The position numbers and the translations under genes were made by a program. From Streptomyces sp. CB01373 (GTDB lineage: Bacteria; Actinomycetota; Actinomycetes; Streptomycetales; Streptomycetaceae), in assembly GCF_002803075.1 (NCBI RefSeq), contig NZ_NNBK01000009.1, forward strand, positions 163,704 through 227,703: DNA of 64,000 nt. The letters are read 5' to 3'. The notes under the pieces are model-generated. The model worked only from the letters and a program-made list of their open reading frames with translations, was not told where the DNA came from and ran no database searches. Shown here piece by piece: positions 8,313 to 16,615 of this stretch (positions are counted from its first letter, which is position 1; each line of letters begins with the position of its first letter).

Positions 8313-9350
8313 ATGGGGGCCAGCACATACACCAAGGAGCGCCTGGAGCAGGCGGCGGACCCGTACAGCAAGGACCGGCTTGCGCGGACCGTCGCCGAGG
8401 CTCGCAATTGGGCAGACCTGATGAGACGACTCGACCTTCGCGCAAGCGGAGGTCAACGGCGGGTACTTCAAGAGAAGGTCGCCATTCATGGGATCGACAC
8501 CAGTCACTTCGTCAAACGCAGCCCGTGGCGCAAGTACCCTGACGCCGCCATCGCAGAGGCGGCGTCATCCTCATCCTCACTCCGTGAGGTAGCCCTGAAG
8601 CTGGGCGCCACACCGGCCACCGGGACGCTGTCCCACATCCATCGACGAATCAAGGCAGCGGGAATCGACGTCCGCCATTTCCCCGGATTGAACCAACCCG
8701 AACCGGACCTTCCCTTCACGCCGGAGGAGTTGGGAGCCGCCGCAGCAACGGCGACGAGTATCCGTGGTGTGGCCCGGGCCTTGGGCCTGCCGGACGACAG
8801 TCGCTCACGCGCAACCCTGAGCCGCATGCTGCGCGCCCAGGCCATCAGCACCGAGCACTTCTCCCACCGCCGCGTAGCGATTCCTGAAGACAGACTTCGT
8901 GACGCCGTGAAGCACTCAACAAGTTACGCCGACGTGATGCGAAGCCTCGGTCTGGACGTCAACGACACCAACCATCGACGCATCCGACGCACGGCAGCTC
9001 GACTCGGGCTTGATACGAGCCACTTCAAACGCCGTTCGTGGGCTCGGCCAGAGCGTCCCGCACCTGCACCCATCGCTCATCGGGTGCTGGTCGTCCTGCC
9101 CTTCGACGCCGGGCGGACGAACAGGACTCAACTCCACCGTGCCCTGAACGAGATCGGCGTGCCGTATGCGTGTGAGTCCTGCGGCAATGCCGGGGAGTGG
9201 CTGGGGCAGCCCATTACCCTGCAGATCGACCACATCAACGGCGACTGGCGCGACAACCGACGAGAGAATCTGCGGTATCTGTGCCCCAACTGCCACTCGT
9301 TGACGGAGACGTGGTGCCGCCAGAAGGTGAGGCCACCTCTCGCCGCGTAA
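8313..9350 (+). CDS. HNH endonuclease with four tandem DNA-binding repeats
   Basis: A 345-residue protein. The N-terminal ~250 residues contain four copies of a ~45-55-residue unit, each with a helix-turn-helix-like core and ending in a motif like GIDTSHF (GIDTSHF, GIDVRHF, AISTEHF, LGLDTSHF). The C-terminus is an HNH nuclease: CESCGN (first zinc pair), LQIDHINGDWRDNRRENLRYL (catalytic His, structural Asn) and CPNC (second zinc pair). This layout is known from phage, homing-type and free-standing mobile HNH nucleases. The ATG at 8313 follows GGAGGG; an upstream in-frame ATG lacks a site. Base composition is visibly less GC-rich than neighbours and tRNA-Leu follows closely, suggesting horizontal acquisition. 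Confidence 0.88.
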   Translation: MGASTYTKERLEQAADPYSKDRLARTVAEARNWADLMRRLDLRASGGQRRVLQEKVAIHGIDTSHFVKRSPWRKYPDAAIAEAASSSSSLREVALKLGATPATGTLSHIHRRIKAAGIDVRHFPGLNQPEPDLPFTPEELGAAAATATSIRGVARALGLPDDSRSRATLSRMLRAQAISTEHFSHRRVAIPEDRLRDAVKHSTSYADVMRSLGLDVNDTNHRRIRRTAARLGLDTSHFKRRSWARPERPAPAPIAHRVLVVLPFDAGRTNRTQLHRALNEIGVPYACESCGNAGEWLGQPITLQIDHINGDWRDNRRENLRYLCPNCHSLTETWCRQKVRPPLAA

Positions 9351-9404
9351 CGAGCTCGGCCCGTACACTGAACGCTGCCGGTCGAGCGCGAGGACCGTTT
9401 TTGA

Positions 9405-9488
9405 GCGGCCGTGATGGAATTGGCAGTCATGCTGGGTTTAGATCCCAGTGGGTTCACGCCCGTGTGGGTTCGAATCCCACCGGCCGCA
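9405..9488 (+). tRNA. tRNA-Leu (anticodon TAG)
   Basis: An 84-base class II tRNA. The acceptor stem GCGGCCG pairs with CGGCCGC, the anticodon stem-loop is CTGGG-TTTAGAT-CCCAG (anticodon TAG), there is a short variable arm (TGGGTTCACGCCCGTG region), and the T-loop GTTCGAATC is canonical. The CC of CCA follows in the genome. Confidence 0.97.
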
Positions 9489-9490
9489 CC

Positions 9491-9521
9491 GCCCCCCACC
9501 TTTAAATCGAAGGCGGGGGGC
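9491..9521 (+). terminator. Terminator after tRNA-Leu, shared with rdgB
   Basis: GCCCCCCACCTT and AAGGCGGGGGGC form a 12-bp stem with one mismatch and a short AAATCG-type loop, followed by CATTTT. It lies directly after the tRNA and 10 bases from the stop of convergent rdgB, so it probably works in both directions. Confidence 0.8.
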
Positions 9522-9530
9522 ATTTTGCAA

Positions 9531-10133
9531 TCAGTCCAACAGTTCCCGCACCACCGGTACCAGGGCGCGGAACGCCTTGCCGCGGTGGCTGATCGCGTTC
9601 TTTTCCTCGGGGGACAGTTCCGCGCAGGTGCGCGCCTCGCCGTCGGGCTGGAGGATCGGGTCGTAGCCGAAGCCGTTCGTGCCCGCGGGCTCGTGGCGCA
9701 GGGTGCCGCGGAGTTGGCCCTCCACCACCCGCTCCGTGCCGTCCGGCAGGGCGAGCGCCGCCGCGCAGGCGAAGTGGGCGGCACGGTGGCCGTCAGCGAT
9801 GTCGGAGAGCTGGGCCAGGAGCAGGTCGAGGTTGGCCTTGTCGTCGCCGTGGCGGCCGGCCCAGCGGGCCGAGAAGATGCCGGGGGCGCCGCCGAGGACG
9901 TCGACGCAGAGGCCGGAGTCGTCCGCGACCGCGGGCAGGCCGGTGGCCTGGGCCAGGGCGTGGGCCTTCAGCAGGGCGTTCTCGGCGAAGGTGACGCCGG
10001 TCTCCTTGACGTCGGGGACGTCCGGGTAGGCGTCGGTGCCCACGAGTTCGTGGGGCAGGCCGGAGTCGGCCAGGATCGCCCTGAGTTCGACGATCTTGCC
10101 GGCGTTGCGGGTGGCGAGGATCAAGCGGGTCAT
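9531..10133 (-). CDS. rdgB: Non-canonical purine NTP pyrophosphatase (RdgB/HAM1)
   Basis: A 200-residue house-cleaning enzyme that hydrolyses dITP, XTP and ITP to monophosphates, keeping damaged purines out of DNA and RNA. The family start motif (LILATRNAGKIVELRAIL), the central ADDSGLCVDVLGGAPGIFSARWAG and the C-terminal TNGFGYDPIL with AELSPEEKNAISHRGKA are all present. It is the downstream partner of rph, 14 bases away, a conserved actinobacterial pair. Confidence 0.97.
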   Translation of the reverse strand: MTRLILATRNAGKIVELRAILADSGLPHELVGTDAYPDVPDVKETGVTFAENALLKAHALAQATGLPAVADDSGLCVDVLGGAPGIFSARWAGRHGDDKANLDLLLAQLSDIADGHRAAHFACAAALALPDGTERVVEGQLRGTLRHEPAGTNGFGYDPILQPDGEARTCAELSPEEKNAISHRGKAFRALVPVVRELLD

Positions 10134-10147
10134 GCGGGGCTGCTCCT

Positions 10148-10885
10148 CTACTTCGCCAGGGCCGTCTCGAGTGCCGTGCGCTGGATCGCCGTGAGGTCGG
10201 CGCAGCCGGCCACGGCGAGGTCGAGGAGGCTGTTCAGCTCCTCGCGGGCGAAGGGCTCGGCCTCCGCGGTGCCCTGGACCTCGACGAAGCGGCCGTCCCC
10301 GGTGCAGACGACGTTCATGTCGGTCTCGGCGCGGACGTCCTCCTCGTAGCAGAGGTCGAGCAGCGGCACGCCGCCGACGATGCCGACGGAGACGGCGCTG
10401 ACCGTGCCGGTGAGCGGCTGGCGGCCGGCCTTGATCAGCTTCTTGCCGCGGGCCCAGGCGACGGCGTCGGCCAGTGCCACGTAGGCGCCCGTGATGGCCG
10501 CGGTGCGGGTGCCGCCGTCGGCCTGGAGGACGTCGCAGTCCAGGACGATGGTGTTCTCGCCCAGCGCCTTGTAGTCGACGACCGAGCGCAGGGAGCGGCC
10601 GATGAGGCGGGAGATCTCATGGGTGCGGCCGCCGATCCTGCCCTTGACCGATTCGCGGTCGCCGCGGGTGTTGGTGGCGCGCGGCAGCATGGAGTACTCG
10701 GCGGTGACCCAGCCCTCGCCGCTGCCCTTGCGCCAGCGCGGGACGCCTTCGGTGACGGAGGCGGTGCAGAAGACCTTGGTGTCGCCGAAGGAGACGAGGA
10801 CGGAGCCCTCGGCGTGCTTGCTCCACCCGCGTTCGATGGTGACCGGGCGGAGTTGTTCGGGGGTGCGGCCGTCAATACGAGACAT
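10148..10885 (-). CDS. rph: Ribonuclease PH
   Basis: A 245-residue phosphorolytic 3'-5' exoribonuclease that trims tRNA 3' ends. It begins [21 protein letters not shown] and contains [28 protein letters not shown] and [19 protein letters not shown], all hallmark RNase PH segments including the phosphate-binding arginine region. Length is standard. First gene of the rph-rdgB operon. Confidence 0.97.
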   Translation of the reverse strand: MSRIDGRTPEQLRPVTIERGWSKHAEGSVLVSFGDTKVFCTASVTEGVPRWRKGSGEGWVTAEYSMLPRATNTRGDRESVKGRIGGRTHEISRLIGRSLRSVVDYKALGENTIVLDCDVLQADGGTRTAAITGAYVALADAVAWARGKKLIKAGRQPLTGTVSAVSVGIVGGVPLLDLCYEEDVRAETDMNVVCTGDGRFVEVQGTAEAEPFAREELNSLLDLAVAGCADLTAIQRTALETALAK

Positions 10886-10913
10886 GGCGTCGAGCGTAGT
10901 CCCCCACGCACAA

Positions 10914-10942
10914 GGGGCTCCTCCCGCATCGGGAAGAGCCCC
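10914..10942 (-). terminator. Hairpin terminator after nagF
   Basis: GGGGCTCCTCCCG and CGGGAAGAGCCCC form a 13-bp stem with one mismatch. It lies 30 bases beyond the nagF stop and upstream of rph, isolating the PTS gene from the rph-rdgB operon. Confidence 0.7.
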
Positions 10943-10972
10943 TCGAAGGTGAACCGCGGCGGACCGCGGGGT

Positions 10973-11206
10973 TCACATCATGTCTTCGATCTCCGCGGCG
11001 ATCGGGTCGGCGTCGGTGCCGATGACGACCTGGATGGCGCTGCCCATCTTGACGACTCCGTGGGCACCGGCGGCCTTGAGGGCGGCCTCGTCGACCAGGG
11101 AGGCGTCGTGCACTTCGGTGCGGAGTCGGGTGATGCAGCCCTCGATCTCGTCGATGTTCTGGATGCCGCCGAGCCCGGCGACGATCTTCTCAGCCTTGGT
11201 GGCCAT
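10973..11206 (-). CDS. nagF: PTS glucose/GlcNAc-family EIIB subunit
   Basis: A 77-residue stand-alone EIIB domain. The phospho-accepting cysteine is C24 in DEIEGCITRLR, the signature of glucose-family EIIB proteins. It takes phosphate from the general PTS chain and gives it to sugar bound by EIIC. It is divergent from the EIIC gene across a region with three DasR-type sites, which together identify it with the N-acetylglucosamine transporter NagF of S. coelicolor (from memory SCO2905). GGAGAAGGAAC precedes the ATG. Confidence 0.93.
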   Translation of the reverse strand: MATKAEKIVAGLGGIQNIDEIEGCITRLRTEVHDASLVDEAALKAAGAHGVVKMGSAIQVVIGTDADPIAAEIEDMM

Positions 11207-11323
11207 GTTCCTTCTCCCCTGATCCGATCCGCTTTGTCGCAGTAACCCACACTTGGACCACCTTTGCGAGCGGTCGTGCTATGTGTGCAGAATGGTGCGC
11301 TCACGGCAGCGGAACCGTCGCCA

Positions 11324-11339
11324 ACTGGTCTACACCAGC
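11324..11339 (+). promoter_or_regulatory. DasR operator (dre) 1
   Basis: ACTGGTCTACACCAGC, 16 bases, close to the palindromic DasR consensus ACTGGTCTAGACCACT as I recall it. It lies in the nagF-nagE intergenic region, nearer the nagF promoter. Confidence 0.8.
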
Positions 11340-11469
11340 GTACGCGTGGATCATGCGCGCTCGACGCCCACCGCTCCCTCTCATCACCGACACAGACCTC
11401 GAATCCACACGGTGCGTAGTGGTTCGGTCGCGGAATCACGGGTTCCTCGGCCCCCTTCATCGTGCTACA

Positions 11470-11485
11470 ACAGGTCTACACCAGT
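11470..11485 (+). promoter_or_regulatory. DasR operator (dre) 2
   Basis: ACAGGTCTACACCAGT, 16 bases, one base from dre 3 and about 35 bases before the nagE start, where it would block transcription or initiation. Confidence 0.75.
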
Positions 11486-11486
11486 G

Positions 11487-11502
11487 AGTGGTGTAGACCA
11501 CC
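11487..11502 (+). promoter_or_regulatory. DasR operator (dre) 3
   Basis: AGTGGTGTAGACCACC, 16 bases, a good match to the dre palindrome, ending 18 bases before the nagE ATG and overlapping the likely 5' leader. Confidence 0.8.
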
Positions 11503-11520
11503 ACCCGATGGAGGACGTCA

Positions 11521-12774
11521 ATGACCACCGCCAGCGCGACACCGACGGCGGCACCCGTGAAGAAGCGGGGTTCCGGCCTGATCCAGGGCCTGCAGAAGGT
11601 CGGCCGCAGTCTTCAGCTGCCGATCGCCGTACTGCCTGCCGCGGGCATCCTGCTGCGTCTGGGCCAGAACGACGTGCACGACAAGCTGCACCTGCCCGAC
11701 AAGGTCACGGCGGTGTTCGCCACAGCCGGCGGCGCGATCTTCGACAACCTGCCGATGCTGTTCTGCCTCGGCGTCGCGATCGGCTTCGCCAAGAAGTCGG
11801 ACGGCTCCACCGCGCTGGCCGCACTGGTCGGATTCCTGGTCTACAGCAACGTCCTGAAGGCCTTCCCCCTGACCGAGCAGCACATCGAGGGCGGGAAGAT
11901 AGTCGAGGCCACCTACAACAACCCCGGGGTGCTCGGCGGCATCCTGATGGGTCTGCTGTCGGCGGTGCTGTGGCAGCGCTACCACCGCAAGCAGCTCGTG
12001 GACTGGCTCGGCTTCTTCAACGGCCGGCGACTGGTGCCGATCATCATGGCGTTCGTCGGCACCGCGATGGGCGTCATCTTCGGCCTGGTCTGGAAGCCGA
12101 TCGGTGAGGGGATCTCCGACCTCGGCGAGTGGATCACCGGGCTCGGCGCTCTCGGCGCCGGCCTGTTCGGTCTCATCAACCGCGCGCTGATCCCGGTCGG
12201 CATGCACCAGTTCGTGAACACCGTCTCCTGGTTCCAGATCGGCGACTACAAGAACGCGGCCGGTGACATGGTCCACGGCGACCTCAACCGCTTCTTCGCC
12301 GGTGACCCGACCGCCGGTCAGTTCATGTCCGGCTTCTTCCCGATCATGATGTTCGGTCTGCCGGCCGCCGCCCTCGCGATCGCCCACTGCGCACGTCCCG
12401 AGCGGCGCAAGGTCGTGACGGGCATGATGGTCTCGCTCGCGCTGACCTCCTTCGTGACCGGTGTGACCGAGCCGATCGAGTTCGCGTTCATGTTCATCGC
12501 GCCGGTGCTCTACGCGATCCACGCGGTGCTGACCGCCGCCTCCATGGCGATCACCTGGGCGCTCGGCGTGCACGCCGGCTTCACCTTCTCCGCCGGCTTC
12601 ATCGACTACGCCCTCAACTGGAATCTGGCGACCAAGCCATGGCTGATCATCCCGATCGGCCTGGTCTTCGCGGCCATCTACTACGTGACCTTCCGGTTCG
12701 CGATCATCAGGTTCAACCTCCCCACCCCGGGCCGCGAGCCCGAGGAGGAGACCGAGGAACTCACCAAGGCGTGA
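11521..12774 (+). CDS. nagE2: PTS N-acetylglucosamine-family EIIC permease
   Basis: A 417-residue membrane permease of the glucose PTS superfamily. It has about ten hydrophobic segments, the substrate-binding signature GVTEPIEFAFMF, and the NRALIPVGMHQF segment typical of GlcNAc/glucose EIIC. It imports and phosphorylates GlcNAc together with NagF. GGAGG is 6 bases before the ATG. Regulation by DasR is indicated by three dre-like sites upstream. In S. coelicolor two EIIC genes (nagE1, nagE2) sit here from memory; only one is present in this window. Confidence 0.93.
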   Translation: MTTASATPTAAPVKKRGSGLIQGLQKVGRSLQLPIAVLPAAGILLRLGQNDVHDKLHLPDKVTAVFATAGGAIFDNLPMLFCLGVAIGFAKKSDGSTALAALVGFLVYSNVLKAFPLTEQHIEGGKIVEATYNNPGVLGGILMGLLSAVLWQRYHRKQLVDWLGFFNGRRLVPIIMAFVGTAMGVIFGLVWKPIGEGISDLGEWITGLGALGAGLFGLINRALIPVGMHQFVNTVSWFQIGDYKNAAGDMVHGDLNRFFAGDPTAGQFMSGFFPIMMFGLPAAALAIAHCARPERRKVVTGMMVSLALTSFVTGVTEPIEFAFMFIAPVLYAIHAVLTAASMAITWALGVHAGFTFSAGFIDYALNWNLATKPWLIIPIGLVFAAIYYVTFRFAIIRFNLPTPGREPEEETEELTKA

Positions 12775-12792
12775 GCCCGGCCACGGCATGAG

Positions 12793-12826
12793 AAGGCCCC
12801 CGGAGTCCCATGACTCCGGGGGCCTT
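12793..12826. terminator. Bidirectional terminator between nagE and MBL gene
   Basis: AAGGCCCCCGGAGT and ACTCCGGGGGCCTT form a perfect 14-bp stem with a CCCATG loop between convergent genes; T residues follow on both sides. Confidence 0.85.
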
Positions 12827-12845
12827 TCGTTCGCTGGGCGAGGGC

Positions 12846-13598
12846 CTAGAGGTCGTACGTCACTCCGGGCGCCGCGAGCTCCACCGGGCCGTCGTAGGCA
12901 GTGCGGGCGTCGGCGAGGTTGATCTGCGGGTCGGTCCACGGGGGGATGTGGGTGAGGACCAGGCGGCGGACTCCGGCGCGCGCGGCGGTCTCACCTGCCT
13001 CGCGGCCGTTGAGGTGCAGATCGGGGATGGTCTCCTTGCCGTCCGTGAAGGCGGCCTCGCACAGGAAGAGGTCGCTGTCCCGGGCGAGATCCTCCAGCGC
13101 CTCGCTCACCCCGGTGTCCCCGGAGTACGTCAGCGCGCGCCCCCCGTGCTCGACGCGGATGGCGTAGGCCTCCACGGGGTGGGCCACCCGCTCGGTGTGC
13201 ACGGTGAAGGGGCCGATCTCGAAGGTGCCGGGCTTGACCGTGTGGAAGTCGAAGACCTCGCTCATCGAGGAGGCGGTGGGGGTGTCGGCGTAGGCCGTGG
13301 TCAGCCGGTGCTCGGTGCCCTCGGGCCCGTACACCGGGATCGGCTCGCAGCGGCCTCCGTCGTACCGGTAGTAGCGCGCGACGAAGTAGCCGAGCATGTC
13401 GATGCAGTGGTCGGCGTGCAGATGACTCAGGAAGATGGCGTCGAGGTCGTAGAGACCGCAGTGGCGCTGCAGTTCGCCCAGGGCGCCGTTGCCCAGGTCG
13501 AGAAGCAGCCGGAAGCCGTCGGCCTCGACGAGGTAGCTCGAGCAGGCCGATTCCGCGGACGGGAACGACCCCGAGCAGCCGACGACGGTGAGCTTCAT
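12846..13598 (-). CDS. MBL-fold metal-dependent hydrolase (RNase Z-like)
   Basis: A 250-residue metallo-beta-lactamase fold protein. The metal motif is HLHADH (in LSHLHADHCIDML), with further ligands in TYSGDTG and LTHIPPW. It resembles the RNase Z/ElaC branch in length and in the N-terminal VVGCSGSFPS. It lacks a clear tRNase Z exosite arm, so it may act on small-molecule esters or nucleotides rather than pre-tRNA. Monocistronic and convergent with nagE. Confidence 0.88.
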   Translation of the reverse strand: MKLTVVGCSGSFPSAESACSSYLVEADGFRLLLDLGNGALGELQRHCGLYDLDAIFLSHLHADHCIDMLGYFVARYYRYDGGRCEPIPVYGPEGTEHRLTTAYADTPTASSMSEVFDFHTVKPGTFEIGPFTVHTERVAHPVEAYAIRVEHGGRALTYSGDTGVSEALEDLARDSDLFLCEAAFTDGKETIPDLHLNGREAGETAARAGVRRLVLTHIPPWTDPQINLADARTAYDGPVELAAPGVTYDL

Positions 13599-13811
13599 GA
13601 AGCAGAAACCTCCGCTGGCGGGAAAACTTCAAAAAGAGGAAGGTGACGGGGGTCGTGCGGTCCGTCGAGCGTAAGGCGGGATACGTCCGGTCGCTCCTCC
13701 GCCAAGGGCTGTTGTGGGCGAACTCACCTGTGGTGTCACCGGTTCGGCTGGACCTGGGGCTCAGGAGGAGCGCTCAAGGGCGCGCACCGAGGGTCGCGCG
13801 CCGGTAACGTC

Positions 13812-14270
13812 ATGGTTGTGGACACGTCCTGGTGGCTGGCGCTCGCGGCGGTGGTGCTGCTCGCTCTCGTCGCCACGCTCGTCGACGGCTGGGGGCGGGG
13901 CCGCCGGCCGCCTCGCGGGAGGTTGCGTCCCGGTCGCCCGGCGGGCCGCCGAGCCGCGGCGCGTCCGCACCCCGGGGAGATCTGGTGGGCCGACATGCCC
14001 CACGGCGAGGGGCCGGGGGTGAAGGACCGGCCGTGTCTGGTGCTGGCGGTGCACGGCAAGCGTGCCCGGGTCGCGGAGATCACCAGCAGGTACCACGACA
14101 AGCGCTCCGGAGTGATCCCGCTGCCGCCGGGCTCGGTGGGGGACGCGCAGGGACGGACCAGTTTCGTGGAGACGGCCGAGGTCCGGGAGGTGCCGCTGTG
14201 GGACTTCCGCCGCCGGGTGGGCGTCGTGGACCCGGTGCTCTGGGACCAGGTGCGGTACCTGGCGGGCTGA
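13812..14270 (+). CDS. PemK/MazF-fold protein with N-terminal membrane anchor
   Basis: A 152-residue protein. Residues ~7-24 are a hydrophobic helix (WWLALAAVVLLALVATLV), followed by a Gly/Arg/Pro-rich linker. A MazF-like domain follows, with the opening HPGEIWWADMP and the family core VKDRPCLVLAV. MazF proteins are ribosome-independent endoribonucleases, but no antitoxin-sized gene overlaps or adjoins it, and the membrane anchor is atypical. It may therefore be a non-toxin member of the fold. The ATG at 13812 or the GTG two codons later could be the start; neither has a strong ribosome site. Confidence 0.78.
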   Translation: MVVDTSWWLALAAVVLLALVATLVDGWGRGRRPPRGRLRPGRPAGRRAAARPHPGEIWWADMPHGEGPGVKDRPCLVLAVHGKRARVAEITSRYHDKRSGVIPLPPGSVGDAQGRTSFVETAEVREVPLWDFRRRVGVVDPVLWDQVRYLAG

Positions 14271-14356
14271 CGGGAACGCGCGCGGCCAAGCTGATCGGGA
14301 CGGCCCGGCGGAACGGGACGCCCTGACTGAACGGGACCGGCGCGCCGCTGCCATGT

Positions 14357-14385
14357 CCGTGAGCCCAGGCGTACCGGGCTCACGG
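14357..14385. terminator. Hairpin at convergent gene ends
   Basis: CCGTGAGCCC and GGGCTCACGG form a perfect 10-bp stem overlapping the stop codon of the lipoprotein gene and following the MazF-like gene, probably terminating both. Confidence 0.6.
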
Positions 14386-14859
14386 CCCCGTCACCCGCAC
14401 GGTGACCGTCCACTGCCGGATGCCCTGGCACGCGGTCCGGCCGTGGCCCGCCGCGCACAGCGGGCGGACGGAGGTCAGCCGGGCCGTTCCGGGCGTGACG
14501 GCGTCGAAGGCGGCGACGGCGTCGCCCGGCAGGAGCACGATGCCCGCGTTGGCGGCGCGCAGGGCGGTGCCGCCGGCCCTGACCGGTGTCCAGGGACGGT
14601 CCTCGGTGCCTTCGAGGGTGAGCCGTACCTGTCCGCCGACGGTCAGGCAGAGGGTGCGTCCGGAGTCGGCGGCGGTGAGTTCGGCGCGGTCCGTGCAGGC
14701 GGGGGCGGATGCGGGCGGGGAGGCCGGCCCGGCCGTCGGCCGGGAGGGGGCGCCGTCCTTGCCGGAGCCCGCGCCGTCGTGCCGCGCGCCGCAGCCGGCG
14801 AGGAGCAGGGTCGCCGCCGCGGCGGTGACGATGCCGGCGTGAAGCGTCGAACGGCGCAT
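14380..14859 (-). CDS. Small secreted lipoprotein, function unknown
   Basis: A 159-residue protein. It starts MRRSTLHAGIVTAAAATLLLAGC, a lipoprotein signal peptide with lipobox LLAGC (Cys 23), followed by a Ser/Pro/Ala linker. The remaining ~105 residues contain three cysteines (TDRAELTAADSGRTLCLTVGG, CAAGHGRTACQG) and look like a small extracytoplasmic beta domain. No family is recognised. The start ATG is followed immediately by an Arg-Arg pair, as expected. It is probably surface-attached. Confidence 0.8.
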   Translation of the reverse strand: MRRSTLHAGIVTAAAATLLLAGCGARHDGAGSGKDGAPSRPTAGPASPPASAPACTDRAELTAADSGRTLCLTVGGQVRLTLEGTEDRPWTPVRAGGTALRAANAGIVLLPGDAVAAFDAVTPGTARLTSVRPLCAAGHGRTACQGIRQWTVTVRVTGP

Positions 14860-14982
14860 GGGGGCGGCCGCCTTTCTGCTGAGCCCGGGACACCGATGCC
14901 GTGCCCTGTCCCTCTGCCAATGTGACGTACCCGTGTGACGTTTCTCCAGCACATCAGGATCCCGTCCCCCACGCACGCCGGA

Positions 14983-15008
14983 GCCCCGGCCGATTCGACG
15001 GCCGGGGC
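14983..15008 (-). terminator. Hairpin terminator after cysM
   Basis: GCCCCGGCCG and CGGCCGGGGC (joined by ATTCGA) form a perfect 10-bp stem 27 bases beyond the cysM stop. Confidence 0.75.
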
Positions 15009-15034
15009 CCTGTCCGAACACCGAACGAGAGGTC

Positions 15035-15991
<957 letters not shown>

Positions 15992-16002
15992 TCAGCGGCC
16001 GA

Positions 16003-16290
16003 TCAGCGCATGCCGCCGGCCACGGCCGGCAGGATCGTCACGTTGTCGCCGTCGGCGAGCTTGGTGGAGATGCCGTCCAGGAAGCGCACGTCCTCGTCGT
16101 TGAGGTAGACGTTGACGAAGCGGCGCAGCTGCGCGCCGTTCGCCTCGTCGACGATGCGTGCCCGGATGCCCGGGTGCCGGGTCTCGAGGTCGGCGAAGAG
16201 CTCGGCGAGGGTCTCCCCGTTGCCGTCGACGGCCTTCTGGCCGTCGGTGTACTGGCGGAGGATGGTGGGGATGCGGACCTCGATGGCCAT
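16003..16290 (-). CDS. cysO: Sulfur-carrier protein CysO (MoaD/ThiS family)
   Basis: A 95-residue ubiquitin-fold sulfur carrier. It starts AIEVRIPTILRQYTDGQKAV, contains LRRFVNVYLNDEDVRFL, and ends PAVAGGMR. The Gly-Gly pair is the thiocarboxylate site, but two further residues (Met-Arg) follow, so the chain must be trimmed before activation. AGGAG precedes the ATG. It lies in a leader-cysO-cysM transcription unit; Mec is encoded upstream. Confidence 0.95.
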   Translation of the reverse strand: MAIEVRIPTILRQYTDGQKAVDGNGETLAELFADLETRHPGIRARIVDEANGAQLRRFVNVYLNDEDVRFLDGISTKLADGDNVTILPAVAGGMR

Positions 16291-16362
16291 GGTTGCGGGC
16301 TCCTGTCGGTAAGGATGTCGTCGGGGTGTGGATCCCCCGGCTCGGACGCGGCCGGGCGCACG

Positions 16363-16395
16363 ATGGGTACCCCCAGGCTTTCGGCACTGGGGAGC
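16363..16395. repeat. Dispersed palindromic repeat (copy 1)
   Basis: ATGGGTACCCCCAG, then GCTTTCGGCA, then CTGGGGAGC: a GC-rich hairpin related to the copies at 17081, 21993 and 25755. It lies between the cysteine leader peptide and cysO, where the hairpin could influence attenuation. Confidence 0.6.
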
Positions 16396-16431
16396 GCCGC
16401 GGCCCTCACGGCCGTGCGGCGGCGCGGAACG

Positions 16432-16527
16432 TCAACAGATGGCGCTGTTCAGCCTGCACAGGTCGACGTGCAGCCGCGCCACGAGCAGCATGCCCGGCGT
16501 CTTGTCGCTCACGTCGTGGAGAACCAT
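16432..16527 (-). CDS. Cysteine attenuation leader peptide
   Basis: A 31-codon frame too short for routine calling. It ends MLLVARLHVDLCRLNSAIC, then stop. The pattern LHVDL-C-R-x-x-SA-x-C is shared by short actinobacterial leader peptides placed before sulfur and cysteine genes. Two Cys codons lie in the final 12 residues and one is the last sense codon, so stalling under cysteine shortage could expose the downstream cysO ribosome site. The start may be the ATG at 16527 or the internal ATG at 16491; neither has a strong ribosome site. It lies 141 bases before cysO on the same strand. Confidence 0.75.
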   Translation of the reverse strand: MVLHDVSDKTPGMLLVARLHVDLCRLNSAIC

Positions 16528-16615
16528 GCGGTCATCGTATCGATTCCCGGTGCGGGACCCGGAGTGCGATCTCGGAACTCGGACACTTTCCATCCACGTC
16601 ACGAGACGTCCGCGC

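Larger units (their letters stand above)
11207..11520. promoter_or_regulatory. nagF-nagE divergent regulatory region
   Basis: A 314-base intergenic region between divergent PTS genes. It holds one dre-like site about 118 bases before nagF and two adjacent ones ending 19 bases before nagE. No small gene is supported here. Confidence 0.7.

Noticed and set aside
8176..9404. tRNA-derived direct repeats (attachment sites) around the HNH gene
   Set aside because: I could not find a second copy of the tRNA-Leu 3' end near 8200, so an integrative element is not supported by repeats here.
9411..10349. A 312-codon plus-strand frame beginning in tRNA-Leu and running over rdgB
   Set aside because: It overlaps the tRNA and the well-supported rdgB gene on the other strand.
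13599..14380. An antitoxin gene for the MazF-like protein
   Set aside because: No short overlapping or adjacent frame with a ribbon-helix-helix or AbrB-type start was found on either strand.
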